Shown here: in pieces, positions 16,577-25,488 of the stretch
Numbering within the stretch: position 1 is the stretch's first letter
Layout: each line of letters opens with the position of its first letter
Assembly: GCA_000174895.1 (NCBI GenBank)
Contig: ACOK01000083.1
Coordinates: 1 to 37,083, forward strand
Direction: 5' to 3'
Length of the DNA: 37,083 bases
Source of the DNA: Ruminococcus flavefaciens FD-1
Lineage (GTDB): Bacteria > Bacillota > Clostridia > Oscillospirales > Ruminococcaceae
Translations under genes and position numbers: made by a program
The notes under the pieces: model-generated
Told to the model about the DNA's origin: nothing
Seen by the model: only the letters and a program-made list of their open reading frames with translations
Database searches by the model: none

Positions 16577-17638
16577 TTATTCCGTCAGCGTCACGATAAA
16601 TCTCGTCCCCTTCCCCGGTTCGCTCTGCACATCAATTTCACCGTCCGATAACTGCAATACCCGCAAAGCAAGCGCAAGTCCCAAGCCGTTCCCCTCAGTG
16701 GAGTGCGAGGTATCACCCTGATAGAATTTATCAAAAATATGCTTTTTCGTCTGTTCATCCATGCCGCAGCCGGTGTCCTCGACCTCGACAACGACCTTGT
16801 CATTGTCGGAATATTCTCTGATTGTGACCGTACCGCCACGCTCAGTAAATTTGAACGCATTGGACAGCAGATTGTTCCAAACAAGTGGAAGCAATTCCGC
16901 ATCAGCGGTGATGAGTTTGCGCTCGTCTGCAATATCCGCTTCAAACTCAATGCCCTTTTCCTCCCACACTGTTTCAAACAGCAGTGCCGACTGCACAAGC
17001 TGATCACACAGATCAAACTCACTGACATTTGGCGTGATGCTCTGCTTTTCGAGCTTGTTCAGCTTCAGGATATTCGTGATAAGAGTGTTCAGGCGTTTGG
17101 CGGCATTTGTGATGGAGTCCACATATTCCTGACGTTTATCTTCTGATAAATCTGGCTTTTTCAGCATTTCTGCTGAGTTTTGGATCACGGCGATCGGCGT
17201 TTTGATCTCATGAGAAACATTGGAAAAGAAATCCACACGGAGCGTTTCGATGCTGCCAAGCTCCGCCGTCATTTTATTGAAATCTTCTATCATCTGGTCG
17301 AGATAATCAAATTTCTCACGCTCATTCACTGTTTCAACACGGGCAGAAAAATCCCCCTTTGCGATCTTCGCCGCTGCATCTGCCAACCGCAGCATAGGTA
17401 TCTCGTAGGTCTTTCGCACCTGATGACGGGTATACAGCGTCAGACCGCCTGCCACCAGCGCCCAATAACATAAAATAACAATAATTTCTAAAATCTCGTT
17501 GAACCTTGCTTGTTGCATACCCAGAAGAATTCCGATATGCACACCTGAAAGCAGGAGCAAAGCAAGATAATACCCGAAAAAAATCGACTTTGGAAAGCGG
17601 CTGCTTCTCGCTGCCTTTGCGATATCCTGATGTTTCAT
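16577..17638 (-). CDS. Sensor histidine kinase
   Basis: The 353-residue protein has two membrane helices (~20-42 and ~48-68) with almost no external loop, then a HAMP domain (~75-125), a phosphoacceptor helix with NVSHEIKTPIAV, and a catalytic domain with the N box (WNNLLSNAFKF), G1 (DTGCGMD), F box (FDKFYQ) and G2 (GNGLGLAL). It is an inner-membrane kinase of the HisKA/HATPase_c type, probably sensing within or at the membrane. The start overlaps the stop of the response regulator by ATGA, so the two are translationally coupled. Its partner and the divergent SDR genes suggest it controls those genes. Confidence 0.93.
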   Translation of the reverse strand: MKHQDIAKAARSSRFPKSIFFGYYLALLLLSGVHIGILLGMQQARFNEILEIIVILCYWALVAGGLTLYTRHQVRKTYEIPMLRLADAAAKIAKGDFSARVETVNEREKFDYLDQMIEDFNKMTAELGSIETLRVDFFSNVSHEIKTPIAVIQNSAEMLKKPDLSEDKRQEYVDSITNAAKRLNTLITNILKLNKLEKQSITPNVSEFDLCDQLVQSALLFETVWEEKGIEFEADIADERKLITADAELLPLVWNNLLSNAFKFTERGGTVTIREYSDNDKVVVEVEDTGCGMDEQTKKHIFDKFYQGDTSHSTEGNGLGLALALRVLQLSDGEIDVQSEPGKGTRFIVTLTE

Positions 17639-18306
17639 TTCAATACCGCCTTGTAGCCGATACCCCGAATGGTCTTGATCTCAAGCCCCGTGCAGACCGA
17701 TGTTTTGTCACGCAGCCTTGTGATATACACATCCACCGACCGCAGACTTGCATCGGAATCCATGCCCCAGAATTCGTCCATGAGCTGCGCTCTTGAGAAG
17801 GTCTTGTTCGGATAGGACAGCAGCTTGAACAGGATATTGAATTCCCGTGTGGAAAGAGGCAGTTCCTCGCCGTTCACCGTGCCTGTCATGGCATCGCCGT
17901 CCAGCGTCAGATCACCGACCGTCAGTTTTTTTGACTCTGCGATATTGGCTCGGCGCAGGAGCGCACGCACACGCATTTCCAGTTCAGCAAGCTCCACAGG
18001 CTTGACCATATAATCGTCAATGCCGAGACGGAAGCCTTTTTCCTTTGCCGAAAGATCGTCCCTTGCCGAGAGAAATAAAATGGGAATATTTGCATTCAGC
18101 CGGCGTACTGTTTCCGCAAATTCAAAGCCGTCGATCTTCGGCATCATGATATCCGAGATGATAAGATCATAGAGATTGGCGTACATTTCGTCGTAGGCTT
18201 CACTGACCGACAGACACCCCTTTGTCTCAAATCCGCTGTCATTGAGATAACCGCACACAAGGCGGTTCAGATCTTTGTCATCGTCTACCACTAAAATATG
18301 GATCAT
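17635..18306 (-). CDS. OmpR-family response regulator
   Basis: The product is 223 residues from the ATG at 18306, which has AGGAGG 7-8 bases upstream; a longer frame to 18405 would precede it without a proper site. The receiver domain shows DDD (near residue 9), phosphoacceptor Asp in ISDIMMP, the Ser switch residue in LSARDD and Lys in VKPVE. The C-terminal winged helix ends with TIRGIGYKAV. It is a cytoplasmic DNA-binding regulator, phosphorylated by the adjacent kinase. A pair of direct repeats in the divergent promoter of the SDR genes is a likely binding site. Confidence 0.94.
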   Translation of the reverse strand: MIHILVVDDDKDLNRLVCGYLNDSGFETKGCLSVSEAYDEMYANLYDLIISDIMMPKIDGFEFAETVRRLNANIPILFLSARDDLSAKEKGFRLGIDDYMVKPVELAELEMRVRALLRRANIAESKKLTVGDLTLDGDAMTGTVNGEELPLSTREFNILFKLLSYPNKTFSRAQLMDEFWGMDSDASLRSVDVYITRLRDKTSVCTGLEIKTIRGIGYKAVLK

Positions 18307-18441
18307 GTTTGTTCCTCCTGTTCGATCTTCGTCAATCACCGCTGAATCGAATGCGCAGACTGCCGATCTCATCCGCCTGACAGCTTGGCTGCGAATCTGC
18401 ATCATCAGCTCTGTGCGGTATTGTCTTATACTGTTTGTTAC

Positions 18442-18470
18442 ATTATAGCATAATTCCTTACAGCTTTCAA
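18442..18470 (-). promoter_or_regulatory. Promoter of the response regulator-kinase operon
   Basis: On the minus strand, TTGAAA (18470-18465) and TATAAT (18447-18442) are 17 bases apart. The leader to the regulator start is about 130 bases. Confidence 0.8.
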
Positions 18471-18494
18471 GGCAGATCGGCGCATTTTAATATT

Positions 18495-18540
18495 ACTGCA
18501 ACAAAACTTAAACCGAACTGCAACAAAAGAGCTGTATAAT
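18495..18540 (+). promoter_or_regulatory. Direct-repeat operator and -10 box of the SDR operon
   Basis: ACTGCAACAAAA occurs at 18495-18506 and again at 18517-18528, a 22-base period (two helical turns), as is usual for OmpR-type regulators. TATAAT follows at 18535-18540. No -35 box is visible at the right distance and the second repeat overlaps that zone, which suggests an activator-dependent promoter. Confidence 0.65.
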
Positions 18541-18602
18541 TCAGACATAGAAAACAAAACCGATCAAACCTTATCGCGCAAGCGAAACCATGAGAGGAGA
18601 AA

Positions 18603-19622
18603 ATGGATATGAGCGACAAGATCTATATTGTAACAGGTGCAGCAGGTTTTTTAGGCGGTACGGTATGCCGTCAGCTTTTAGAGCGTGGAGATAAGGTCAG
18701 GGCTTTCGTCCTGCCGAATGACCCGGCTGCGAAGTATATCCCCGACAGTGCAGAGGTGGTTTACGGCGACCTCTGCGACAGGGAAAGCCTTGAAAAGCTG
18801 TTTACCGTTCCCGAGGGTATGAAAAGCATTGTGCTGCATATCGCAAGCATCGTGACCGTTGACCCGGCTTACAGCCAGAAGGTCATTGATGTGAATGTGG
18901 GCGGAACGAAGAACATCATTGATATGTGTCTTGCGCATTCTGAATGTGAAAAGCTGGTCTATTGCAGCAGCACAGGTGCGATTCCAGAAGCGCCGAAGGG
19001 AAGCTGTATCAGAGAGGTGGGTTTCTTTGACGAGGACAAGGTCGAGGGCTGCTATTCCATGTCAAAGGCGATGGCGACACAGGCGGTGCTGGATGCTGTA
19101 AAAGAGCGTGGTTTGAATGCTTGTGTGGTTCATCCGAGCGGCATCATGGGTCCGGAAGATTTTGCAGTCGGCGAAACAACGGGGACACTCATCAAGATCA
19201 TCGGCGGCGAAATGCCAATGGGCATCAGCGGAACGTTCAATCTCTGCGATGTGCGTGATCTTGCCGCAGGAATGATCGCTGCCGCCGACAAGGGCAGACA
19301 GGGCGAATGCTATATCTTAGGCAACGAAGCGATCAGCTTCAAGGAGTTTTGCAGACTCGTTTCCGAGGAGGCAGATTGCAAAGCGCCGAAGGCTTTCCTG
19401 CCGATACCGGCTGCAAATGTAATTGCAAGGCTCTCTGAAATGCGGGCAAAAAGAACAGGCGAAAAGCCGCTGATGACGACATTTTCCGTGTACAATCTCG
19501 CCCGAAACAACGAGTTTGATTCCACGAAGGCAAAGCGTGAGCTTGGCTATCGCACAAGATCATACAGAGAAACGATACACGATGAGATAGCCTGGCTCAA
19601 AGCAAGCGGAAAGATTGCATGA
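18603..19622 (+). CDS. NAD-dependent epimerase/dehydratase (extended SDR)
   Basis: The protein has up to 339 residues. The N-terminus has the extended-SDR nucleotide site TGAAGFLGG (about residues 11-19), VYGDLCD, SSTG and the catalytic YSMSK (about residue 150). It probably acts in the cytoplasm on a nucleotide sugar, a flavonoid-like or other carbonyl substrate; the substrate cannot be told from sequence. GAGGAG lies 3-4 bases before the ATG at 18603 and 9 before the in-frame ATG at 18609, so the start may be two codons later. The gene is 8 bases ahead of a second SDR and divergent from the two-component system, which probably controls both. Confidence 0.85.
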   Translation: MDMSDKIYIVTGAAGFLGGTVCRQLLERGDKVRAFVLPNDPAAKYIPDSAEVVYGDLCDRESLEKLFTVPEGMKSIVLHIASIVTVDPAYSQKVIDVNVGGTKNIIDMCLAHSECEKLVYCSSTGAIPEAPKGSCIREVGFFDEDKVEGCYSMSKAMATQAVLDAVKERGLNACVVHPSGIMGPEDFAVGETTGTLIKIIGGEMPMGISGTFNLCDVRDLAAGMIAAADKGRQGECYILGNEAISFKEFCRLVSEEADCKAPKAFLPIPAANVIARLSEMRAKRTGEKPLMTTFSVYNLARNNEFDSTKAKRELGYRTRSYRETIHDEIAWLKASGKIA

Positions 19623-19630
19623 GGTGAAAT

Positions 19631-20437
19631 ATGAAAGTATGTGTGATAACAGGCGGCGGCAGCGGAATGGGACTTGAAGCCGCAAGAGCGATGCCGAATG
19701 ACAGAGTATTTCTGCTCTCCGGCAGGACGCAGAGCAAGCTCGACCGGGCAGCAGAGCGATTGAAAGCGGAGGGCAAGCAGGCTTATGTCATGACCTGTGA
19801 TACCTCCGACAGAAGGCAGGTACACGAGCTTGCAAGATATGCGGCATCGCTGGGCGAGGTTACGAATGTGATCCATGCCGCAGGGCTTTCGCCTTCAATG
19901 GCTGACCCTGAAAAGCTGCTGCGTGTCAATGCTCTCGGTACAGTCTATGTCAACAGGGAGTTTGCGAAGGTCATGACAAAGGGCGTGATCGTTGATATTT
20001 CCTCAAACTCAGCTTATCAGCTCCCGAAGATCATGATTCCCCGAAAGACATACTGCCTTGCCGAAAAACATGAACAAGCATTCCTTGACAAGCTGCTGCG
20101 GATGTGCCGCCTTGTTAAGGACAGCTATAAGAGTGCGGGGCTTGCCTATGCGCTGTCAAAGAATTTTGCAGTATGGTATGCTCAGAAGTCTGCTTTTGAA
20201 TTGGGCAGCCGTGGGATCCGTGTATGCTCGATCAGTCCCGGACTGATCGCCACGGACATGGGTGAGCTTGAAAAGGGTGAAGGTGCATCAATGCTCAAAT
20301 ACACCGCCGAAAAACGAATGGGGACTCCCGAGGAACTTGGTTTTGCCATCGCTATGGCAGCAGATGAGCGTAATGGCTATCTTGCAGGCGTTGATATTCT
20401 CGTTGATGGCGGCAGTGTGAATGGGAAGAACGCATAA
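19631..20437 (+). CDS. Classical short-chain dehydrogenase/reductase
   Basis: The product is 268 residues. It shows the classical SDR site TGGGSGMG (about residues 7-14), HAAG in place of NNAG, SSNS, the catalytic YALSK (about residue 175) and SPGLIATDM. This is a cytoplasmic NAD(P)H-dependent oxidoreductase of unknown substrate. The ribosome site (GAGGTG) overlaps the stop region of the upstream SDR gene, so the two form an operon. The longer-than-usual segment between the active-site Ser and Tyr (about 45 residues rather than 12-15) is like that of some hydroxysteroid dehydrogenases. A covarying terminator follows at once. Confidence 0.87.
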   Translation: MKVCVITGGGSGMGLEAARAMPNDRVFLLSGRTQSKLDRAAERLKAEGKQAYVMTCDTSDRRQVHELARYAASLGEVTNVIHAAGLSPSMADPEKLLRVNALGTVYVNREFAKVMTKGVIVDISSNSAYQLPKIMIPRKTYCLAEKHEQAFLDKLLRMCRLVKDSYKSAGLAYALSKNFAVWYAQKSAFELGSRGIRVCSISPGLIATDMGELEKGEGASMLKYTAEKRMGTPEELGFAIAMAADERNGYLAGVDILVDGGSVNGKNA

Positions 20438-20439
20438 GG

Positions 20440-20480
20440 AAAGGGCAATGCGCTCCGTGATCGGAAGGCATTGCCCTTTT
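20440..20480 (+). terminator. Terminator hairpin, copy 2 of a covarying pair
   Basis: AAAGGGCAATGC (20440-20451) pairs with GCATTGCCCTTT (20468-20479), followed by T. The flanking and loop sequence (GCATAAGGAAAGGGC, CTCCGTGA, CGGAAGGCAT) matches the hairpin at 14320-14361, with a paired base change. Confidence 0.85.
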
Positions 20481-20517
20481 CGTGTAATTCTTTTTTATCG
20501 ACGCTCTGCGTGCAGTG

Positions 20518-22764
20518 TCAGCCAGAGATCAGTTTTCGCTTCATCAGGCAAAGATCGAATACATCAAGTCTGTTATCGTTGTAAAAATTTGCAGCTTTCC
20601 AGTCGGCAAGTTTTGTATCCGGTACAGCGAGCAGCCACTTCTGGAGCAGAACCACATCGGCAATGTCAAACTTCCCGTCTGCATTCACATCGCCCATGCG
20701 TCTTTCGGACGGTTCGCTGCTTTCCGTAAAGAGCCATGACTGCATAGAAACACCCTGATTGGAATAGACAAAATAGAGGTCATGCGTACCGCCGATATTG
20801 CTGATCGGATCGCTGTAAACGGTTGTAAAACTGCTTGGAGAATCGAAGGCGATACTCGTCAGCAGGTCGCCTGTGGGCGCATCAAGATGCACATCAATAC
20901 TGCCTTTTCCTTTCACAGATGCCGCAAATGATATCGGCTTTTCTACCAGCGGAGCATTGTTCGTAATTCCGGCATTTTCGGCTGCAAACAGCTCGATCGC
21001 GTCGTCTGCCTTGACATACTTCAACATGGCATGATCATCTGTATAGACCGCATCGCCGTCCGAAAATCCGTTCCAGATATTCCGCAGACCGTCTGCCCAT
21101 TCACGGGTATTTGTCAGTTCAGCGGCAACAGCGATATTGTACTTTCCGTTGAGTGTAATGGAATCAACCTCCATTGTCACAGGGGTATCATTTGCCGCTG
21201 TGAAGCAGCCGACGATCTGAAAGCCCTTTGCGCTGTTCATATCGACCGAGACCTTATATTTTCCCTTGCCTGTAACTTCAACAGAGCTTTGGTTTTTGAC
21301 ACCGTTCTGTGCTGAGGCGTACATCGTGATCGTTGTGGGGGCATCCAGACTTGTGACAGTCAGATCATACTGGATGGTGTCAATATTCATCTGCAATAAT
21401 TCGGCAGCAGCGGGCTGTGATGCGTTTTCGGATTCAGTAAACTGCACACCTCTGACTGCCGTCCATGATCCGGCCTGCTTTGCGCTGACAATCGGTGCAT
21501 ACGGGTCGGTCATATCATAGTCGATCTGTGCAGTACCCACAAGCTCAGCGGCGGAATGCGCCTCATACGGGCTGAATACGCCGTTTTGTGCCGCCCCCTT
21601 TTTCGTGCCGCCCTTGTCCTCGATGATGACATTTTCCTCGTCCACTTCGATCTCATCGACGCCCATACTGCGGTAACCGCCGGTAATGCCCATGCCGTGC
21701 TTGAGCATCAGCGTGTGATAGAACATATACCATTTGCCCTTGAACTTGTGCATATGCGTATGGTTGTTGGAGTAATCGAAACCGACCTCGCCGGGCTGAC
21801 GGAAGCATTCGCCCATCATCTTCCAGCTTGTCGGATCAAGCGGCGTTTTTGTCGTCATATAGACCATGCCGCAGCCGCCCGGTGCAGGACAGTCGAAATC
21901 CCACTGTTCACTGTGATTATTCCAGTCGCTGCAATAGGTATACACATAAGTTCCGTTGATATAGTTCAGCTCACTTGCCTCAAAAGAATATGGTGCAGGT
22001 ATCTGCTTGAACTCGCTGTCAAATGAGATCATATCCTCGCCCAGCCGGACGATGCGCACAGAACCCGGCATATAGTCTGTACCGCCCGATGCCTTGCCTG
22101 CGCCGAAGGAAAGCCAGCCGACACCGTTGTCATCAATAACGGCACCGGGATCAAAGGGATTGGGACAGTCGCTCAGACCGGGTGTATCACCGGTCACAAG
22201 GCAATGTCCCAGCGGATCTGTCCAGCCGGTCACAGGATCGGTGGATGTGATGACACCTGTGCCGACGCCGCTGTTTGAGAAATACAGATAGAAGTGCGTT
22301 TTGCCGTCCGCTTCCTCACGGGACACGATGGACGGCGCCCACGATGCCATGATCCACGGTGCGATCTCTCCGACATTGATCTCGCCGTGATAAGTCCAGT
22401 TGACCATATCCGCTGTGGAGAACACAAGCAGAGACTTTATCTTTTCATAAGTATTGTCCACATCGGGACCAGCGGCTTCAAACTGCTGATGGTCGTTCGT
22501 GCCATAGACATAGAGTCTTCCGTTGTATTCCACTGCTGTCGGGTCGGCACAGAAGAAATCAGGAGAAATGGGATTGTTAAAGCGCGTGTCCTTATAATTT
22601 TCCGTGCTGATCTGCTCGGCAGGGATCGTGATGCCGGTCTCCAGCGTTTTGACTGCATTTGTCATGCTGAAGCTTTCAGCAGATGCGGAGAGCGGTAAGG
22701 ATGAAAGAAATACCGTGGCTGACATAATAAAAGTCACCGCCTTTGATGTGATCGTTTTTATCAT
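20518..22764 (-). CDS. Secreted GH43 glycosidase with dockerin
   Basis: The product is 748 residues with a signal peptide (about 1-29, ending SASAES). Residues ~65-380 form a GH43 five-bladed propeller. The catalytic base Asp is in CADPTAVEYNG (about 74), the pKa-modulating Asp in FDPGAV and the general acid Glu in FEASEL. Beta-sandwich regions (perhaps carbohydrate-binding) follow. The C-terminus is a dockerin with the calcium loop DVNADGKFDIAD and a second half NDNRLDVFDLCLMKRKL. It probably acts on arabinoxylan or arabinan side chains (arabinofuranosidase or xylosidase), docked to a cell-surface or cellulosome-like cohesin. It follows the GH44 gene in the same direction and probably shares its transcript. 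Confidence 0.9.
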   Translation of the reverse strand: MIKTITSKAVTFIMSATVFLSSLPLSASAESFSMTNAVKTLETGITIPAEQISTENYKDTRFNNPISPDFFCADPTAVEYNGRLYVYGTNDHQQFEAAGPDVDNTYEKIKSLLVFSTADMVNWTYHGEINVGEIAPWIMASWAPSIVSREEADGKTHFYLYFSNSGVGTGVITSTDPVTGWTDPLGHCLVTGDTPGLSDCPNPFDPGAVIDDNGVGWLSFGAGKASGGTDYMPGSVRIVRLGEDMISFDSEFKQIPAPYSFEASELNYINGTYVYTYCSDWNNHSEQWDFDCPAPGGCGMVYMTTKTPLDPTSWKMMGECFRQPGEVGFDYSNNHTHMHKFKGKWYMFYHTLMLKHGMGITGGYRSMGVDEIEVDEENVIIEDKGGTKKGAAQNGVFSPYEAHSAAELVGTAQIDYDMTDPYAPIVSAKQAGSWTAVRGVQFTESENASQPAAAELLQMNIDTIQYDLTVTSLDAPTTITMYASAQNGVKNQSSVEVTGKGKYKVSVDMNSAKGFQIVGCFTAANDTPVTMEVDSITLNGKYNIAVAAELTNTREWADGLRNIWNGFSDGDAVYTDDHAMLKYVKADDAIELFAAENAGITNNAPLVEKPISFAASVKGKGSIDVHLDAPTGDLLTSIAFDSPSSFTTVYSDPISNIGGTHDLYFVYSNQGVSMQSWLFTESSEPSERRMGDVNADGKFDIADVVLLQKWLLAVPDTKLADWKAANFYNDNRLDVFDLCLMKRKLISG

Positions 22765-22770
22765 AGCCTG

Positions 22771-22819
22771 ACCTCCTTATCAGGATAGTGCGAGACCTCC
22801 GCAACCAATATGCGGAGGT
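22771..22819 (-). promoter_or_regulatory. Intercistronic hairpin able to compete with the GH43 ribosome site
   Basis: On the minus strand ACCTCCGCA and TGCGGAGGT form a perfect 9-bp hairpin (22819-22795) with a 7-nt loop and no T-run. The ribosome site of the GH43 gene, AAGGAGGT (22778-22771), also ends in GGAGGT, so the 5' arm could pair with either one. This suggests a translation switch or an mRNA-stabilising structure, by inference. Confidence 0.5.
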
Positions 22820-22887
22820 TCTCTGATTTGTCCCTTGGCTTAGAATTGCCCTGTATATCAACTCTCTGAGTGTGCAGAAAGAGAGTA

Positions 22888-25122
22888 TCAACCATAAATA
22901 AGTTTTCGCTTCATCAGGCAAAGATCGAATACATCAAGTCTTTTATCTTCGCACAGATCAGCCGCTTTCCAGTCAGCCAGCTTCGTATTCGGCACTGCAA
23001 GCAGCCACTTCTGGAGTAGTACCACATCAGCAATATCGAACTTTCCGTCTGCATTCACATCGCCTTGCAGAGTATCAGAAACAGCGTAGATCACCTGAAC
23101 ATTTGTGATCTTCATTGTGAGCGTGTCTGCGATCTCCTGTTCCTGCTTCTCGGAGTAGTCCCACCATTTCTGGACTTCCACCTTACCATCATAGATCACA
23201 GCTTCTACGGTCTCCTCATCATTGGTGAACGTGCCGTCAAAGGTCACAGTCGCCGTCTTGCCGCTGCCGAGGTCAATTGAGAAGGTCTTGCTTGACCAGA
23301 ACTGTGTACCGTCCGCAGCCTCAGCATCCACGCACAGACCGCCGCCGACTCCGCCGTAGGAAGAACCTGCGCTGGAGGTGACATCTGCTGTCAGGATGAT
23401 CTTTTTCAGATTTGCAGCATCAGTGATCGGAATCTCCACATTTCCGTTTTTATTGATCAGGCTGTCGATATCGGTGAAGGTCTCTGTCCGCTCGGTGATC
23501 TTGTCAGGGTCGTAAAGTGCAAGTCCTTCAAAATCAGATGCATCATCACTGACAACGATCATTGCAGCAGAGTAGGCAGGGAGTGTGACATTGACCGTAT
23601 TGCCGGAAATATCGTCCACAATGTCGATCAGGCGAATATCGGTGGAATCGCCGTATACTGCATAGACCGCAGCCGCCTGATACTTCGAGCTGCTGTTTTT
23701 GAGCTGAATAGAAGCATTCTCCGCATCGGTCAGGCTCTTGTTTGTGAGCATCACAGTGACCTGACTGTCGTCCTTACCGCTGATTGCAGAATAGGAGGAA
23801 GCAAGAGACACATCATCTGTCACAGTCGGAACGAGCGTATCGCCGAAATGACCGCCGTTTCCGTCATAGTTGGTATACAGCTTCATGCCGGAGAAGATAT
23901 AGTTGCTGCCGCCCCAGAGCGTTGCAAAATAAACATTTGCATCTGCATAGCAGCCGAGAGCTTCTGCCTGTGCGATCGCACCGCTGACCTCATCATCACC
24001 GCCGAAGTTGTATTCCGTAATGGCGAGCTTCGTGCCGGGATAATAGGTATCAATAGAATTCTGGATTGTCGGCAGGATCGGGATATTCACCTGACACCAC
24101 TGTCCGATCCAGCTATTCTCCACAAAGCCCTTTTCATAGAGCGTGCGGACAGACTGCAATCTGTCCTCTGTGCCGTTTCTGCCGGATTCGGTGTAGTAGT
24201 GGATATCCAGCACATCGAGCAGCCGCACACCGGCTTCATCGCTTGCCTGCTTCATATCATCGAGATACTTGTCGATATACCAGTGATATTTCCCGTCGGA
24301 GTTGGCAGCGTTCCAGTCATCACCGTCAGCAAGATGATCGTATGCCGTGTAGCCGTAGAGCGCAGGTCCGAAGATCTCTGCTTTCGGGTCAATGGATTTG
24401 ACCGCTCTGGCAAGCTCGATGGACTTTTCGGACAGCTCGGTCACTGTGACGGCGTTGGGGTGCATACGACTGTGTGTATGCTGCCAGAGTGCCGGCTCGT
24501 TATCAAGGCTATAGCCCTGAATACCGGTCGAACTGCCTGCATCACCGAGCGTATTGACGATGTAATTGACATACTCGTCCATGTATACGATTCCATCCGT
24601 CAAATCGGGAGTCATGGAGAAAGCACTGCCCTTTGTGAATTACACCGTATTCCAGCGGCTGGAGGGCGCTGTTTCCGCTTCCGATACACTGCCGTCCTTA
24701 TCGGCTGCCACATAGCCTGCCATTTGCAGCGTCGTTAAACGGTAGGGAATATCGTGCTTTACTGCAATATCCGAGAACTCCTGCACGCAGGCTGCCGGTT
24801 CATTTGAGGAGGACATAAAGCTGTCCGAGCTGTGCTTCCAGTCCTCGCCTGCATTGGAAGCATTGGTCTCCCAGTTATAGGCAGTCAGTCGGTTGCCGCC
24901 CTGACGGACAGCACTGATGCGCACGTCATCAAGTACCGATGCATCATCGTATTTATTCATACCATAGATGTACGGGCTGATCGCCTTTTGTTCGCCGGAC
25001 AGGTCTACTGTGATATTCATTGCATATTGATTGGAATCCGCTGCTGTGATCGTCTGCGGTACAATGGTCATCGGAAGTGCAAGTGCCGCAAGGAACGCAG
25101 CACAGCGTTTGAAATGTATCAT
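22888..25122 (-). pseudogene. Secreted GH44 glucanase with dockerin, broken by an in-frame TAA
   Basis: The signal peptide and N-terminus (24640-25122) carry GH44 landmarks: YGMNKYDD, RQGGNRLTAYNWE, NAGEDW. A TAA at 24642-24640 interrupts SRWNTV-stop-FTKGSAFSMTPDL. The same frame then continues without loss through YSLDNEP (acid/base Glu near residue 209) and TEYNFGG (nucleophile near 370), a beta-rich possible carbohydrate-binding region, and a dockerin (DVNADGKFDIAD). One substitution, AAA to TAA, would explain it. If intact it would be an endoglucanase or xyloglucanase. The separate downstream frame has no ribosome site. Readthrough or a sequencing error is possible. Start at 25122: AAAGGAG 8 bases upstream. 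Confidence 0.85.
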
Positions 25123-25148
25123 TCAGATCACTCCTTTCAAGATGAGGA

Positions 25149-25194
25149 GGATGCTGTCTGTCTGTGCAGTGCGGCTACTCTGGCAGCAGCATCC
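25149..25194 (-). promoter_or_regulatory. Leader stem-loop of the GH44-GH43 transcript
   Basis: On the minus strand GGATGCTG (25194-25187) can pair with CAGCATCC (25156-25149), leaving a 30-nt loop, between the promoter and the ribosome site. It may affect mRNA stability. Confidence 0.4.
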
Positions 25195-25217
25195 CGTATC
25201 ATTCCCTCTCACTTATC

Positions 25218-25246
25218 ATTATACTAATTTCTCCGTCATTTTACAA
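25218..25246 (-). promoter_or_regulatory. Promoter of the GH44-GH43 operon
   Basis: On the minus strand TTGTAA (25246-25241) and TATAAT (25223-25218) are 17 bases apart. The leader to the GH44 start is about 90 bases. ACAATATTGT (25248-25257), a palindrome just upstream of the -35 box, could be an operator. Confidence 0.75.
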
Positions 25247-25311
25247 TACAATATTGTGACAGGTTCAGAGATATTTGTGAATGATGATCAGGCGCGTTAT
25301 GCAAAATTGTC

Positions 25312-25340
25312 TTGCTTTCCTGTTCACAATATGGTATAAT
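25312..25340 (+). promoter_or_regulatory. Promoter of the AraC-type regulator
   Basis: TTGCTT (25312-25317) and TATAAT (25335-25340) are 17 bases apart, with a TGG just before the -10 box. The -10 box is inside a 13-bp palindrome, so a bound repressor would block it. Confidence 0.7.
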
Positions 25341-25456
25341 GAATGCAGAAGCATTCATTATACTTGATCCAAAAGCCCTTGCAGATGCGCAAATCATAGA
25401 TTTGCTCCCTGCAATCGGGCAATTATACAATATACGCTTCGCTTATATTGTATAAT
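25334..25456 (+). promoter_or_regulatory. Three successive palindromes in the regulator leader
   Basis: First: GTATAATGAATGC / GCATTCATTATAC (25334-25346, 25351-25363), perfect, 4-nt spacer. Second: nested GCCC-TTGCAG, GCAAATC / GATTTGC, CTGCAA and GGGC (25375-25420). Third: ATTATACAATATA / TATATTGTATAAT (25422-25434, 25444-25456), perfect, 9-nt loop. The regulator's AGGAGG and ATG follow. They could be operators, a folded leader RNA, or both. Confidence 0.65.
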
Positions 25457-25488
25457 GATAAAAAAGGCAATCAGGAGGTGGATACTGT

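Noticed and set aside
22888..24615. An independent 575-residue glycosidase gene starting at 24615
   Set aside because: No signal peptide or ribosome site; it is in the same frame as the GH44 N-terminus, separated by one stop codon.
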